DNA of 27,298 bases from Candidatus Woesearchaeota archaeon. Lineage in GTDB: Archaea > Nanobdellota > Nanobdellia > Woesearchaeales > GW2011-AR4. This document shows, piece by piece, positions 1 through 6,700 of the stretch (the first letter of the stretch is position 1; every line of letters begins with the position of its first letter). Below the pieces are notes generated by a model. The model was given only the letters and a program-made list of their open reading frames with translations. It did not search any database and was not told where the DNA came from. The position numbers and the translations under genes are program-made. The DNA lies in NCBI GenBank assembly GCA_016185815.1, contig JACPMT010000001.1, positions 1 to 27,298 on the forward strand, in the 5' to 3' direction.

Positions 1-2
1 AA

Positions 3-1505
3 ATGACAGAACAACCGCCTATGAAGCGAGTGGATAAGACTGTGTGGGAAATACCTACAAGCTACAAAAAAGGAATGCTTGTACCTGCACGTATCTATGC
101 AACTGAAAAGCTTCTTAGGGAAATGGATGATGGGGTATTTAACCAAGTAACAAATGTTGCTTGCCTACCAGGAATCCAGAAATACAGTTTCTGTATGCCC
201 GACGGTCATATCGCTTTGTAGTTAGCTCTACAGCGAGACATTTGGGGCTATGGATTTCCAATCGGTGGAGTTGCTGCTTTTGATGCAGAGACTGGCGTGA
301 TATCACCCGGAGGAATTTAAACCTTAGTCGGGTTTGATATCAACTGCGGCATGCGTCTTGTCACAACTAATTTGACCTATAAAGAAGTCCAGCCAAAGTT
401 AAGAGAGTTAGTTGACACAATGTTCAAGACAGTCCCTTCAGGAGTCGGCTCAAGAGGCTTTGTTGATGCCAACAAATCGCAATTCAGGGAAATAATGACA
501 GATGGCTCGAAATGGTGCGTTAACAACGGATATGGCTGGCAGGAAGATTTGGAAAGGACAGAAGGCTATGGCAGAATAGACTGGGCAAAGCCTGAAAAAG
601 TGAGCCAAAAGGCAATTGACAGGGGGATGAACCAATTAGGCACTTTAGGCTCAGGCAACCATTATCTAGAAATCCAGATTGTGAAAGCGGAGAATATCTT
701 TGATGAAGGATTGGCAAAAAAATTCGGAATTAATGAAGCAGAGCAAGTTGTTGTGATGGTGCACTGCGGCTCAAGGGGATTTGGGCACCAGATTGGAACA
801 GATTACCTGAGGATTTTTGAAGGAGTGATGAAAAAGTATAATATTGAGGTTTATGATAGGGAGTTGGCTTGCGCTCCTTTCCAAAGCAATGAAGGCCAGG
901 ATTATTACAAGGCAATGGCATGCGCTGCCAACATGGCATTTGCAAACCGCCAAGTTATATTGCACAGGATAAGGGAAGGGTTTTCAAAAGTTTTCAAGAC
1001 AGAAGCAGAAAAGCTGGAAATGCACATGGTTTATGACGTTGCACATAACATTGCAAAGCTGGAAGAGCACATCATTGATGGGCACAAGAAAAAGCTTGTT
1101 GTGCACAGGAAAGGAAGCACAAGGGCATTTCCACCACATCATCCTGAATTGGCAAAATTATACAAGGAAACAGGACAGCCTGTAATCATTGGTGGCTCGA
1201 TGGAAACCGGAAGCTTTTTGCTTGTCGGAACCCAAAAGGCAATGGATGAAACATTCGGAAGCACTGCTCATGGCTCTGGACGTACAATGTCAAGGGCTGC
1301 TGCAAAGCACCAAGTAAGGGGCGAGCAGCTGCAGAAGGACATGGAAAAAAGAGGAATTTATGTAAAGGCAACATCAATGCCCGGGCTTGCTGAAGAGGCT
1401 GGATTTGCATATAAAAATATAAATGATGTCATAAACGCGGTTGCAGAGGCTGGAATTTCAAAGCCTGTTGTGGGACTAAAACCTGTGGGGAATATTAAGG
1501 GATAA
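3..1505 (+). CDS. rtcB: tRNA-splicing RNA ligase RtcB, interrupted by two candidate archaeal introns
   Basis: RtcB joins 2',3'-cyclic-phosphate and 5'-OH RNA ends in a Mn2+- and GTP-dependent reaction, ligating tRNA halves after splicing endonuclease cleavage. The reading frame is join(3..209, 243..315, 328..1505), 485 residues, close to the usual ~480 of archaeal RtcB. In the joined protein the metal ligands are D97 and C100 (GFDINCG), other ligands lie in HCGSRGFGH and YDVAHN, and the guanylated histidine is about H408 (STAHGSGR). Without removal of 210-242 and 316-327 the frame stops at TAG 219-221 and again at TAA 318-320. ATG at 3 gives a normal N terminus ([11 protein letters not shown]), but the upstream region is outside the window. 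The gene heads an operon with a ZIP transporter and archease, each starting 2 nt after the previous stop. Family assignment is certain; splicing is inferred. Confidence 0.93.
210..242 (+). other. Candidate BHB intron 1 in rtcB (33 nt, phase 0)
   Basis: This insertion lies between the codons for H69 and W70, in the conserved PDGH-WGYGFP stretch, and carries an in-frame TAG at 219-221. Predicted fold: intron stem 211-214 with 233-236 (TCGC/GCGA), continued by 217-221 with 228-232 (TGTAG/CTACA) around a 6-nt loop. The central helix is 204-207 with 237-240 (GGTC/GACA, three pairs plus a G-A mismatch). The 3-nt bulges are 208-210 and 241-243. Cleavage after the second nucleotide of each bulge (209/210 and 242/243) restores the RtcB sequence exactly. 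The outer exon helix is imperfect: 203 with 244, then 197-200 with 245-248 (GCCC/GGGC). The geometry is that of substrates of the archaeal splicing endonuclease. Confidence 0.8.
316..327 (+). other. Candidate BHB/BHL intron 2 in rtcB (12 nt, phase 1)
   Basis: TTTAAACCTTAG interrupts the I94 codon in the conserved SPGG-I-GFDINC segment and brings in the stop TAA 318-320. Exons pair strongly: GATATCA 299-305 with TGATATC 335-341, and CCCG 306-309 with CGGG 329-332. The 3' bulge is AGT 326-328. The central 4-bp helix is GAGG 310-313 with CCTT 322-325 (one G-U). The 5' bulge is AAT 314-316, leaving only a 5-nt loop 317-321, so the intron side is a loop instead of a helix. Cutting after 315 and after 327 gives P-G-G-I-G-F-D with no change to the conserved protein. 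The length is at the lower limit of known archaeal introns. Confidence 0.8.
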
Positions 1506-1506
1506 A

Positions 1507-2256
1507 ATGATTGTTGTTTTACTCCAGATTTTGATTGCTGTATTGTTTGTTTCATTAGTATCCATACTCGGCATTTTTATCTTCTTCAATAAAAAAACCC
1601 TGAACAAAATTTTATTTTATCTTGTCAGCTTCGCAGCAGGCACATTGCTCGGAGCGGCGTTTCTTGATCTGCTTCCTGAGGCGCTTGAAGAAGGATTTAA
1701 GGAAAGCGTGCCGGTTTTCATTCTGGTTGGGCTACTTTCTTTTTTTGTGCTTGAGAAATTCCTGCACTGGCACCACCATCATGCAGGGCACAAGCATGAG
1801 GAAGTGCACGGCTTCACGTACCTTAATATTGTTGGCGACGCAATACATAATTTTCTTGACGGAGCGGTGATTGCTATCAGCTTTATGAACAGCACAGCGC
1901 TTGGCATTGTTGCTACGATTGCAATAATTGCCCATGAGATCCCGCAGGAAATAGCTGACTTTTCAATTTTGATTTACGGCGGATTTTCAAAGGCAAAGGC
2001 ATTGATTTATAATTTTCTGACAGCTTTGACAGCCGTTATAGGGGCATTGGCTTCTTACTTTTATTCAAGTGCAATAAACAATTCGACAATTTTTCTTACC
2101 TCTTTCGCAGTGGGAGGCTTTGTTTACATAGCAAGCACAGACTTGATTCCAGAAATACACAAGGAAAAAGATTTCAAAAAATCCCTTGTGCAGCTTGCTT
2201 TGCTTGCATTGGGAATATTTCTGGTATGGATTGTGGGAGAGATATTCAAGCATTAA
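1507..2256 (+). CDS. ZIP-family divalent metal transporter
   Basis: A 249-residue integral membrane protein of the ZIP family, which moves Zn2+, Fe2+ or Mn2+ into the cytoplasm. The two signature metal-site helices are visible as HNFLDG starting at H114 and HEIPQE starting at H143. A histidine-rich loop at about residues 87-102 (HWHHHHAGHKH) separates the first three membrane segments from the rest. About eight hydrophobic segments are present. The start codon follows the rtcB stop in the arrangement TAA-A-ATG, and the archease gene follows in the same arrangement, so the three are very probably co-transcribed. Because RtcB needs Mn2+ and archease binds metal, the context suggests metal supply for RNA ligation; the actual metal is unknown. 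Confidence 0.9.
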   Translation: MIVVLLQILIAVLFVSLVSILGIFIFFNKKTLNKILFYLVSFAAGTLLGAAFLDLLPEALEEGFKESVPVFILVGLLSFFVLEKFLHWHHHHAGHKHEEVHGFTYLNIVGDAIHNFLDGAVIAISFMNSTALGIVATIAIIAHEIPQEIADFSILIYGGFSKAKALIYNFLTALTAVIGALASYFYSSAINNSTIFLTSFAVGGFVYIASTDLIPEIHKEKDFKKSLVQLALLALGIFLVWIVGEIFKH

Positions 2257-2257
2257 A

Positions 2258-2704
2258 ATGAATATAAACAACGACAAAACCAAATACAAGTTCCTTGAGG
2301 ATGTTGCAATTGCCGACATTGCATTTGAGGCTTATGGCAAAAATCTGAACGAATTATTTGAAAATGCAGCGCTTGCCATCTTTGAGCTGAGCGCTGAACT
2401 GGAAACTATTGACGCAGTCAAGAAGGAGGAATTCGAGCTTGAGAACGAAAAACTGGATAATCTGCTTTATGATTTTCTTTCTGAAATACTGTTTTTGAAA
2501 GATTCAAAATACATGGTTTTTAAGCATGTGCATGCCACAATAAAAGAGAACAAAAAATATAAGCTTAAAGCAGTTCTCGAAGGCGACAAAATAAATCCTG
2601 AAGTTCAGCACCTTGAGAATGACATAAAAGCGGTGACAATGCACATGTTTGAAGTGAAAAAAGAAAAAAATCAATGGAAAGCTACTGTTGTTGTGGATAT
2701 TTAA
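2258..2704 (+). CDS. Archease, RtcB cofactor
   Basis: A 148-residue archease, the small protein that speeds RtcB guanylation and multiple turnover. The family is recognised from the segment after the N-terminal motif (ADIAFEAYGKNLNELFENAALAIFEL) and from the C terminus (KAVTMHMFEV followed by VVVDI). ATG 2258 is chosen over in-frame upstream codons because it gives the normal N terminus and sits one nucleotide after the ZIP stop. The usual E-H-T-A-D motif reads E-D-V-A-I-A-D, so the family histidine appears to be missing. The gene is third in the rtcB operon, matching the common rtcB-archease linkage. Confidence 0.88.
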   Translation: MNINNDKTKYKFLEDVAIADIAFEAYGKNLNELFENAALAIFELSAELETIDAVKKEEFELENEKLDNLLYDFLSEILFLKDSKYMVFKHVHATIKENKKYKLKAVLEGDKINPEVQHLENDIKAVTMHMFEVKKEKNQWKATVVVDI

Positions 2705-2712
2705 ACAAAAGA

Positions 2713-2720
2713 TTTATATA
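2713..2720 (+). promoter_or_regulatory. TATA box for the Rieske gene
   Basis: TTTATATA lies 23-30 nt before the ATG at 2743. With the archaeal TATA-to-start spacing of about 26 nt, transcription would begin at the start codon, giving a leaderless mRNA. No Shine-Dalgarno motif is seen between the box and the ATG. Confidence 0.6.
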
Positions 2721-2742
2721 AAATAATAATATTCTCATAAAC

Positions 2743-3057
2743 ATGGAAATACCTCTTGCTAATGATGAAGATGTAAAAGAAGGTGAATCTAAAGAGATTG
2801 ATTTTGCAGGCAGGCCGGCAATTCTTTTTAGACTAGATGGAGAAGTGCATGCTTACATCAACTGCTGCACGCATGTAGGCGGCCCAATGAAATTAAAAGT
2901 AAAGCCACATACCGCTTATTTGGATTGCACGTGGCATGACTCGCATTTTGATGCAAAAACGGGAGAAGCTCAAAGAGAGCCAGCCCCACTTGACAGCAAA
3001 TTAATCAAACTTCCTATTCAGGTTAAAGAAGGAAAAATTTTCTATGTGTATCCTTAG
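2743..3057 (+). CDS. Rieske-type [2Fe-2S] ferredoxin
   Basis: A 104-residue soluble protein consisting of a single Rieske domain. The two cluster-binding motifs are CTH in INCCTHVGGPM and CTWH in LDCTWHDSHFD, in C-x-H and C-x2-H form, followed by the typical FDAKTGEAQREPAP segment. There is no transmembrane helix or signal peptide, so it should act as a cytoplasmic electron carrier; similar small proteins serve oxygenases or nitrite reductases, but no such partner is in this window. It follows the archease gene by 38 nt but has its own TATA box and probably its own promoter. Confidence 0.88.
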   Translation: MEIPLANDEDVKEGESKEIDFAGRPAILFRLDGEVHAYINCCTHVGGPMKLKVKPHTAYLDCTWHDSHFDAKTGEAQREPAPLDSKLIKLPIQVKEGKIFYVYP

Positions 3058-3092
3058 AAGATTTTTGATTCAAAATATTCTTAAAGTTTAAT

Positions 3093-3701
3093 TTACAATG
3101 CTTTTTTCCTCAATAACTGTGATGCGGTTAAAAACTTTGCCCCTTTTTTCCTGAACAATTTCAAATCTTTCTTTTCATTCTTTCTGAAAACCGGCTTTAT
3201 GGCATCTTTTATTACATAAGTTTCAATGCCCATTCTTCTCAGGCCCAAAACAGCCGCCTTTACGCAGTAATCTGTTGCAACTCCGTAAACATAGGCTTTT
3301 TTTGCCCCTTTAAGGATTGAGCTTAGGTTTGGATTTGAGAACGCATCATATTTTTGCTTTTCAATCAGCAACCTGTTTTTTTGTTTTAATTGTTTTATTT
3401 TTTTATTCCTGAGTTTTCTGTTTGCAACTATTGCAGCATTGCTTAATCTTGTTTCTGGGATTTTTTTCTGCCCTTTTGCTCCCTGCATGCAATGCGGAGG
3501 AAATGTTTTTGAAGCAATCTCCCAGTCGCCCATATTGTGGTTGTCAGCAGATGCAATGACAGAAACATTTCTTTTTTTTGCAAACTGCGTTATTTTCTTT
3601 AAATTTGGTATTATTTTTTCTGCATCAGGCACGTAGAGCCTGCCGTCTTTGCGCATGAAGTCATACTGAGTGTCCACGTCAAAGAAGATAATGTTTTTCA
3701 T
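3093..3701 (-). CDS. pncA: Nicotinamidase / isochorismatase-family hydrolase
   Basis: A 202-residue cysteine hydrolase predicted to deamidate nicotinamide to nicotinic acid. The catalytic triad is visible: Asp in FFDVDTQYDF near the N terminus, Lys in EKQKYDAFSNPN, and Cys in GVATDYCVKA. The metal-site region SADNH is also present. It starts 17 nt downstream of the nicotinate phosphoribosyltransferase stop on the same strand, and that pairing supports the substrate assignment over other isochorismatase-fold enzymes. It converges on the Rieske gene with about 35 nt between stops. Confidence 0.85.
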   Translation of the reverse strand: MKNIIFFDVDTQYDFMRKDGRLYVPDAEKIIPNLKKITQFAKKRNVSVIASADNHNMGDWEIASKTFPPHCMQGAKGQKKIPETRLSNAAIVANRKLRNKKIKQLKQKNRLLIEKQKYDAFSNPNLSSILKGAKKAYVYGVATDYCVKAAVLGLRRMGIETYVIKDAIKPVFRKNEKKDLKLFRKKGAKFLTASQLLRKKAL

Positions 3702-3718
3702 ATTATGACCTGTTATTT

Positions 3719-5080
3719 TTAAACTTTTTCCCTAATGGTTTTGTTCAATTTTAATGTCAGTTTTATTAACCCCCGGCTTGTTTCAACTTTGTAACTAGCG
3801 GCATTTTTCAGCTGTTTATATTTTTCAGGCAATTTTGATAAATTATTTTTTGTTGTTTCCCTTATTTTTTCCAATGAAGGCATTTTGCAAATAATTTCAC
3901 CTTTTTCCATGACTTTGGCCAGCAACTGCTGCCCATTTGTTTTTTCACCCCTTAAAGCTATGATGTCTTTTGCATAGTTCCCATTTTTATCAGCAATCCT
4001 GTAAACCTGTTTTTTACCGGGATAAGTTACCTTGCCTTTGCTCAGCTTCATTGTCGGCAATAATCTGCCATGGTCGCTTAGCTCAACCAATTTGTAAACA
4101 ACATCGCAGTATGGCGCGTCTTTTGAAACTCCCATTGCAGTGCCAACGCCAAAAGCATCTATAACAGCGCCTTTTTTAAGCAGCTCTTCAATTTTGTATT
4201 CGTCAAGGCTGCCGCTTGCAAAAATACCAGCATGGCTTAATCCGCTCTTGTCAAGAATCCTTCTTGCTGACTTGCTTAATGAAGCCAAATCGCCAGAGTC
4301 AAGGCGTATCGCCTTTAATTTATGCCCTTGATTTTCAAGTTTTTTTGTAGCAACTGCGGCTTTTTCAACGCCTTTTAGCGTGTCATAAGTGTCAACCAAA
4401 AATGTTGAAGCGTCAGGAAACGTCTTTGAATAAGCCTCAAAGCTTTCCTCCTCTTTTTCAAAAGCCATTACAAAGCTATGGGCCATTGTGCCGTAAACCG
4501 GGATTTTGTACTTCATCCCGGCAAGCACATTTGAAGTGCCTGCGCAGCCTGCGATGTAAGAGGCCCTTGCAACCTTCATTCCAGCATCTGCGCCTTGCGT
4601 TCTTCTAAGCGAGAAATCAACAACCGGCTTTTGCTTTGCAGCCAAAACAACTCTTGACGCCTTTGTTGCAATTGTTGTCTGCAAATTTATTGCATTTAAT
4701 AAAAATGTCTCAGCCAGCTGCGCTTCAATTATCGGCGCAGTAACACTCAAAATCGGCTCGTTCGGAAAAAATACTGTCCCTTCGGGCAGGGCAAAAACAT
4801 CTCCTGTGAACTTGAAATTTTTCAAATAGTTCAAAAAACCATCTTTAAAAATTTTTTTAGATTTTAAGAATTTTATATGTTCGTCATTAAATTTTAGATT
4901 TTTCAAATAGTTAAGCGCATCTTCCAGGCCTGCCGCTATGAAATAAGAGCGATTTTGAGGCAAGTCCCTGATGAACAAATCAAATGCTGCAATACCCTTT
5001 ACTTTGTTGCCAAAGTAGCTTGCGCACATAGTCAGCTCATACAAATCCGTCAATAAAGCGAAATCTTTTTCATCAACCAT
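3719..5080 (-). CDS. pncB: Nicotinate phosphoribosyltransferase
   Basis: A 453-residue enzyme converting nicotinic acid and PRPP to nicotinate mononucleotide, the committing step of the Preiss-Handler NAD route. Typical features are the N terminus LLTDLYELTMCASYF, the central RRTQGADAGMKVARASY stretch, the HSFVMAF segment with the catalytic histidine, and the PRPP-site segment IRLDSGDLASLS. Length is normal. The nicotinamidase gene follows on the same strand, so the pair can turn free nicotinamide into NaMN. A TATA box 23-30 nt upstream of the ATG suggests leaderless transcription. Confidence 0.92.
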   Translation of the reverse strand: MVDEKDFALLTDLYELTMCASYFGNKVKGIAAFDLFIRDLPQNRSYFIAAGLEDALNYLKNLKFNDEHIKFLKSKKIFKDGFLNYLKNFKFTGDVFALPEGTVFFPNEPILSVTAPIIEAQLAETFLLNAINLQTTIATKASRVVLAAKQKPVVDFSLRRTQGADAGMKVARASYIAGCAGTSNVLAGMKYKIPVYGTMAHSFVMAFEKEEESFEAYSKTFPDASTFLVDTYDTLKGVEKAAVATKKLENQGHKLKAIRLDSGDLASLSKSARRILDKSGLSHAGIFASGSLDEYKIEELLKKGAVIDAFGVGTAMGVSKDAPYCDVVYKLVELSDHGRLLPTMKLSKGKVTYPGKKQVYRIADKNGNYAKDIIALRGEKTNGQQLLAKVMEKGEIICKMPSLEKIRETTKNNLSKLPEKYKQLKNAASYKVETSRGLIKLTLKLNKTIREKV

Positions 5081-5102
5081 AGAAAAAAATAATTCAGATT
5101 TG

Positions 5103-5110
5103 TTTATAAA
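5103..5110 (-). promoter_or_regulatory. TATA box for pncB
   Basis: TTTATAAA, a palindrome, is placed 23-30 nt before the pncB ATG (5080 on the minus strand). No Shine-Dalgarno motif intervenes. About 20 nt away on the plus strand is a second, divergent TATA-like box at 5131-5138. Confidence 0.6.
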
Positions 5111-5130
5111 GCTTGTTTTTATAGAAAGAA

Positions 5131-5391
5131 TTAAATACTTGTTGTGTTTTCTAATTTTTATGGCTTCAAAGAGTGGTTGTCTTTGGCAGAAGTGAATTCT
5201 TGTTTTTGTTAGATAATAAAACCGTCAAAAAATTCAAAAAATTTTTTGTGGCAGAAAAAATTCTATGGGAATTTTTCCCTGTATTCAAAATTTCGAAGGG
5301 ATATTGGCGATAGGAATTTTTCTATTCAAAATTTTGTTTGAGCTTTTGTAATAGCGAAAGCTCTATTCTAAAAGTCATACGGACTTAAAAC
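5131..5391 (+). promoter_or_regulatory. Promoter and long AT-rich leader upstream of the Nif3-like gene
   Basis: TTAAATAC at 5131-5138 is a TATA-like box predicting a start near 5160, where an ATG opens an 11-codon ORF (MASKSGCLWQK, 5160-5195). The rest of the stretch has no longer ORF. It holds a hairpin CAAAGA/TCTTTG (5167-5172, 5180-5185), a 14-nt palindrome CAAAAAATTTTTTG (5235-5248), two similar copies of GGAATTTTTC..TATTCAAAATTT (5268-5293 and 5313-5335), and a 7-bp hairpin GAGCTTT/AAAGCTC (5340-5346, 5357-5363). It may be a regulatory leader or a short ncRNA gene; no known riboswitch class was recognised. Confidence 0.4.
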
Positions 5392-5406
5392 GTGGAGAAT
5401 AATAAA

Positions 5407-6177
5407 ATGAAACTAGATGAAATAGTGGAAACTGTGGAAAAATTAGTTCCACAATCAGCGGAACTGGAATTTGACAGGATTGGGATTATACAGCCTACAT
5501 CAACAGACATCCAAAGCATTGGTGTATGTGTAAACCTAACAGATTGTGTAATGCAAGAAGCCAAAAGACTAGGTGTTGACTTTTTAGTTATACATCACGG
5601 ACATGGAGACGAGATAAAACAGCAAGTACAGCAGTTAGGCATTGGTGCGTATGGGGCACATCTAGCACTAGACACAATGCCGGGCGGCTTGATTGACAGC
5701 TTTGCCAAAGTTGTTAATCTACGAGAACCTGTGCAGCCACTTACCTTTGTGTACAAAGGGATAGCTGTAAAGAAGGGCGCTGTTTTGGGATTTCCAGATT
5801 TGCATTTACCTAGTGCTGGCTATCTTATTGACTTAATGGCTCATTATTTCGGCTCACGGCTAGGACAAAGTAGGATAGTCTTAAACGGCTACAATGAAAA
5901 TTTCAACCTCACGCCTGTTGTTGTTGCAACAGGGCCTGCAATAAGGACGGAGTTTCTTGAGCAAATTAATCAAAATTCTCCGGGGTTACATCCAAGATTA
6001 TTTATTGCAGGTGGAGTAAAGAATGGCGCTGAGCAATATGCAAGGAAACTGGGTATTTCTTTGATATCAGTGGGTGATTTTGAATCGCACTACCCCGGGA
6101 TACAGAGATTCGCCACAATTTTAGGAAAAGAACTCCAAACTAATGTAGTTGTAATCCCAGATTACAAAATAAGATAA
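5407..6177 (+). CDS. Nif3-like dinuclear metal-centre protein
   Basis: A 256-residue member of the Nif3/YbgI family (also annotated as GTP cyclohydrolase I type 2 homologue), proteins that form toroidal hexamers with two metals per subunit; the cellular role is not settled. Seen in the sequence: the metal-site segment VDFLVIHHGHG, the AYGAHLALDTMPGG segment, and the C-terminal VGDFESHYPGIQRFATILG segment with its conserved acidic residue and histidine. ATG 5407 is preferred over GTG 5392 because GGAG at 5394-5397 lies 9 nt upstream. Codons CTA, CGA and CGG are frequent here but rare in neighbours, suggesting recent transfer. Confidence 0.8.
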   Translation: MKLDEIVETVEKLVPQSAELEFDRIGIIQPTSTDIQSIGVCVNLTDCVMQEAKRLGVDFLVIHHGHGDEIKQQVQQLGIGAYGAHLALDTMPGGLIDSFAKVVNLREPVQPLTFVYKGIAVKKGAVLGFPDLHLPSAGYLIDLMAHYFGSRLGQSRIVLNGYNENFNLTPVVVATGPAIRTEFLEQINQNSPGLHPRLFIAGGVKNGAEQYARKLGISLISVGDFESHYPGIQRFATILGKELQTNVVVIPDYKIR

Positions 6178-6196
6178 TTTTTTTTCTTTTATTTTT
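6178..6196 (+). terminator. U-rich tract after the Nif3-like gene
   Basis: Directly after the stop codon runs a T-rich tract of 8, 4 and 5 thymines broken by single bases, without a stem-loop. Archaeal RNA polymerase terminates at such tracts. It separates two convergent genes whose stops are 34 nt apart. Confidence 0.5.
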
Positions 6197-6211
6197 AATT
6201 CAAACAAAAAA

Positions 6212-6691
6212 TTATTCCCTCAACATATTCTCGTACTCTTCCTCTTCAGCAACCTCTTCCAACAATAAGTCTTCTGAAAGCTCATGAGTTACCAAATCCT
6301 TGCCATGCGTCTTTTGCGCCAAATTGTTGTATAAAGCAATCGCGTGCTGCTCCATTTTCAAGAAAACCTTGACAAATCCTTTTATGTCGCTTCTTTCCTT
6401 AGGGAAGCTCACTTTTCCAAAACCTCCTAATTTTTCCATCTCGCTTAAAGTTTCAGGCGGCTCCCCTCCCAATTCAGCTATTCTTTTTGCAAGCCTGTTT
6501 GCATGCCCAAACTCGCCTTCTGCCGCTTTCTTGAAAATTTCAGAATAAACAGGAGTCCTTAATCCAGAAACAATATTGGAAGCCAAAGAAGCATAGTGAT
6601 GCACAACCCACTCAAAAGCATAAGCCTTGTTTAATTCTGCCAACAGCCATTTATGGTCAAGTTTTGCGATTTCCCTTCCTTTTTGCCCCAT
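6212..6691 (-). CDS. Ferritin-like diiron protein
   Basis: A 159-residue four-helix-bundle protein of the ferritin/bacterioferritin-like superfamily, likely binding or oxidising iron. Ligand candidates are E27 (FEW), E60 with H63 (EGEFGH, an ExxH motif), E114 (MEQHA) and E147 with E150 in the last helix, where the usual ExxH reads ExxE. Start ATG 6691 is chosen over GTG 6700 because GGTGAT at 6696-6701 is an ideally placed Shine-Dalgarno site overlapping the upstream stop codon. It is the second gene of an operon led by an A-type Fe-S carrier whose promoter carries a palindrome also found upstream of the FTR1 iron permease, so an iron storage or detoxification role fits. Confidence 0.78.
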   Translation of the reverse strand: MGQKGREIAKLDHKWLLAELNKAYAFEWVVHHYASLASNIVSGLRTPVYSEIFKKAAEGEFGHANRLAKRIAELGGEPPETLSEMEKLGGFGKVSFPKERSDIKGFVKVFLKMEQHAIALYNNLAQKTHGKDLVTHELSEDLLLEEVAEEEEYENMLRE

Positions 6692-6700
6692 TAAGATCAC

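Noticed and set aside
210..242. Read-through of the rtcB TAG as pyrrolysine or selenocysteine-like recoding
   Set aside because: The second insert has TAA, and translating the inserts would add 11 and 4 residues inside nearly invariant motifs next to the metal site. Splicing restores the family sequence exactly.
181..345. An intein in rtcB, as known from Pyrococcus
   Set aside because: The inserts are 33 and 12 nt with stop codons, far too short for any intein.
1622..1870. An 82-codon ORF overlapping the ZIP gene
   Set aside because: It is a shifted reading of the conserved ZIP sequence with arginine/cysteine-rich nonsense composition.
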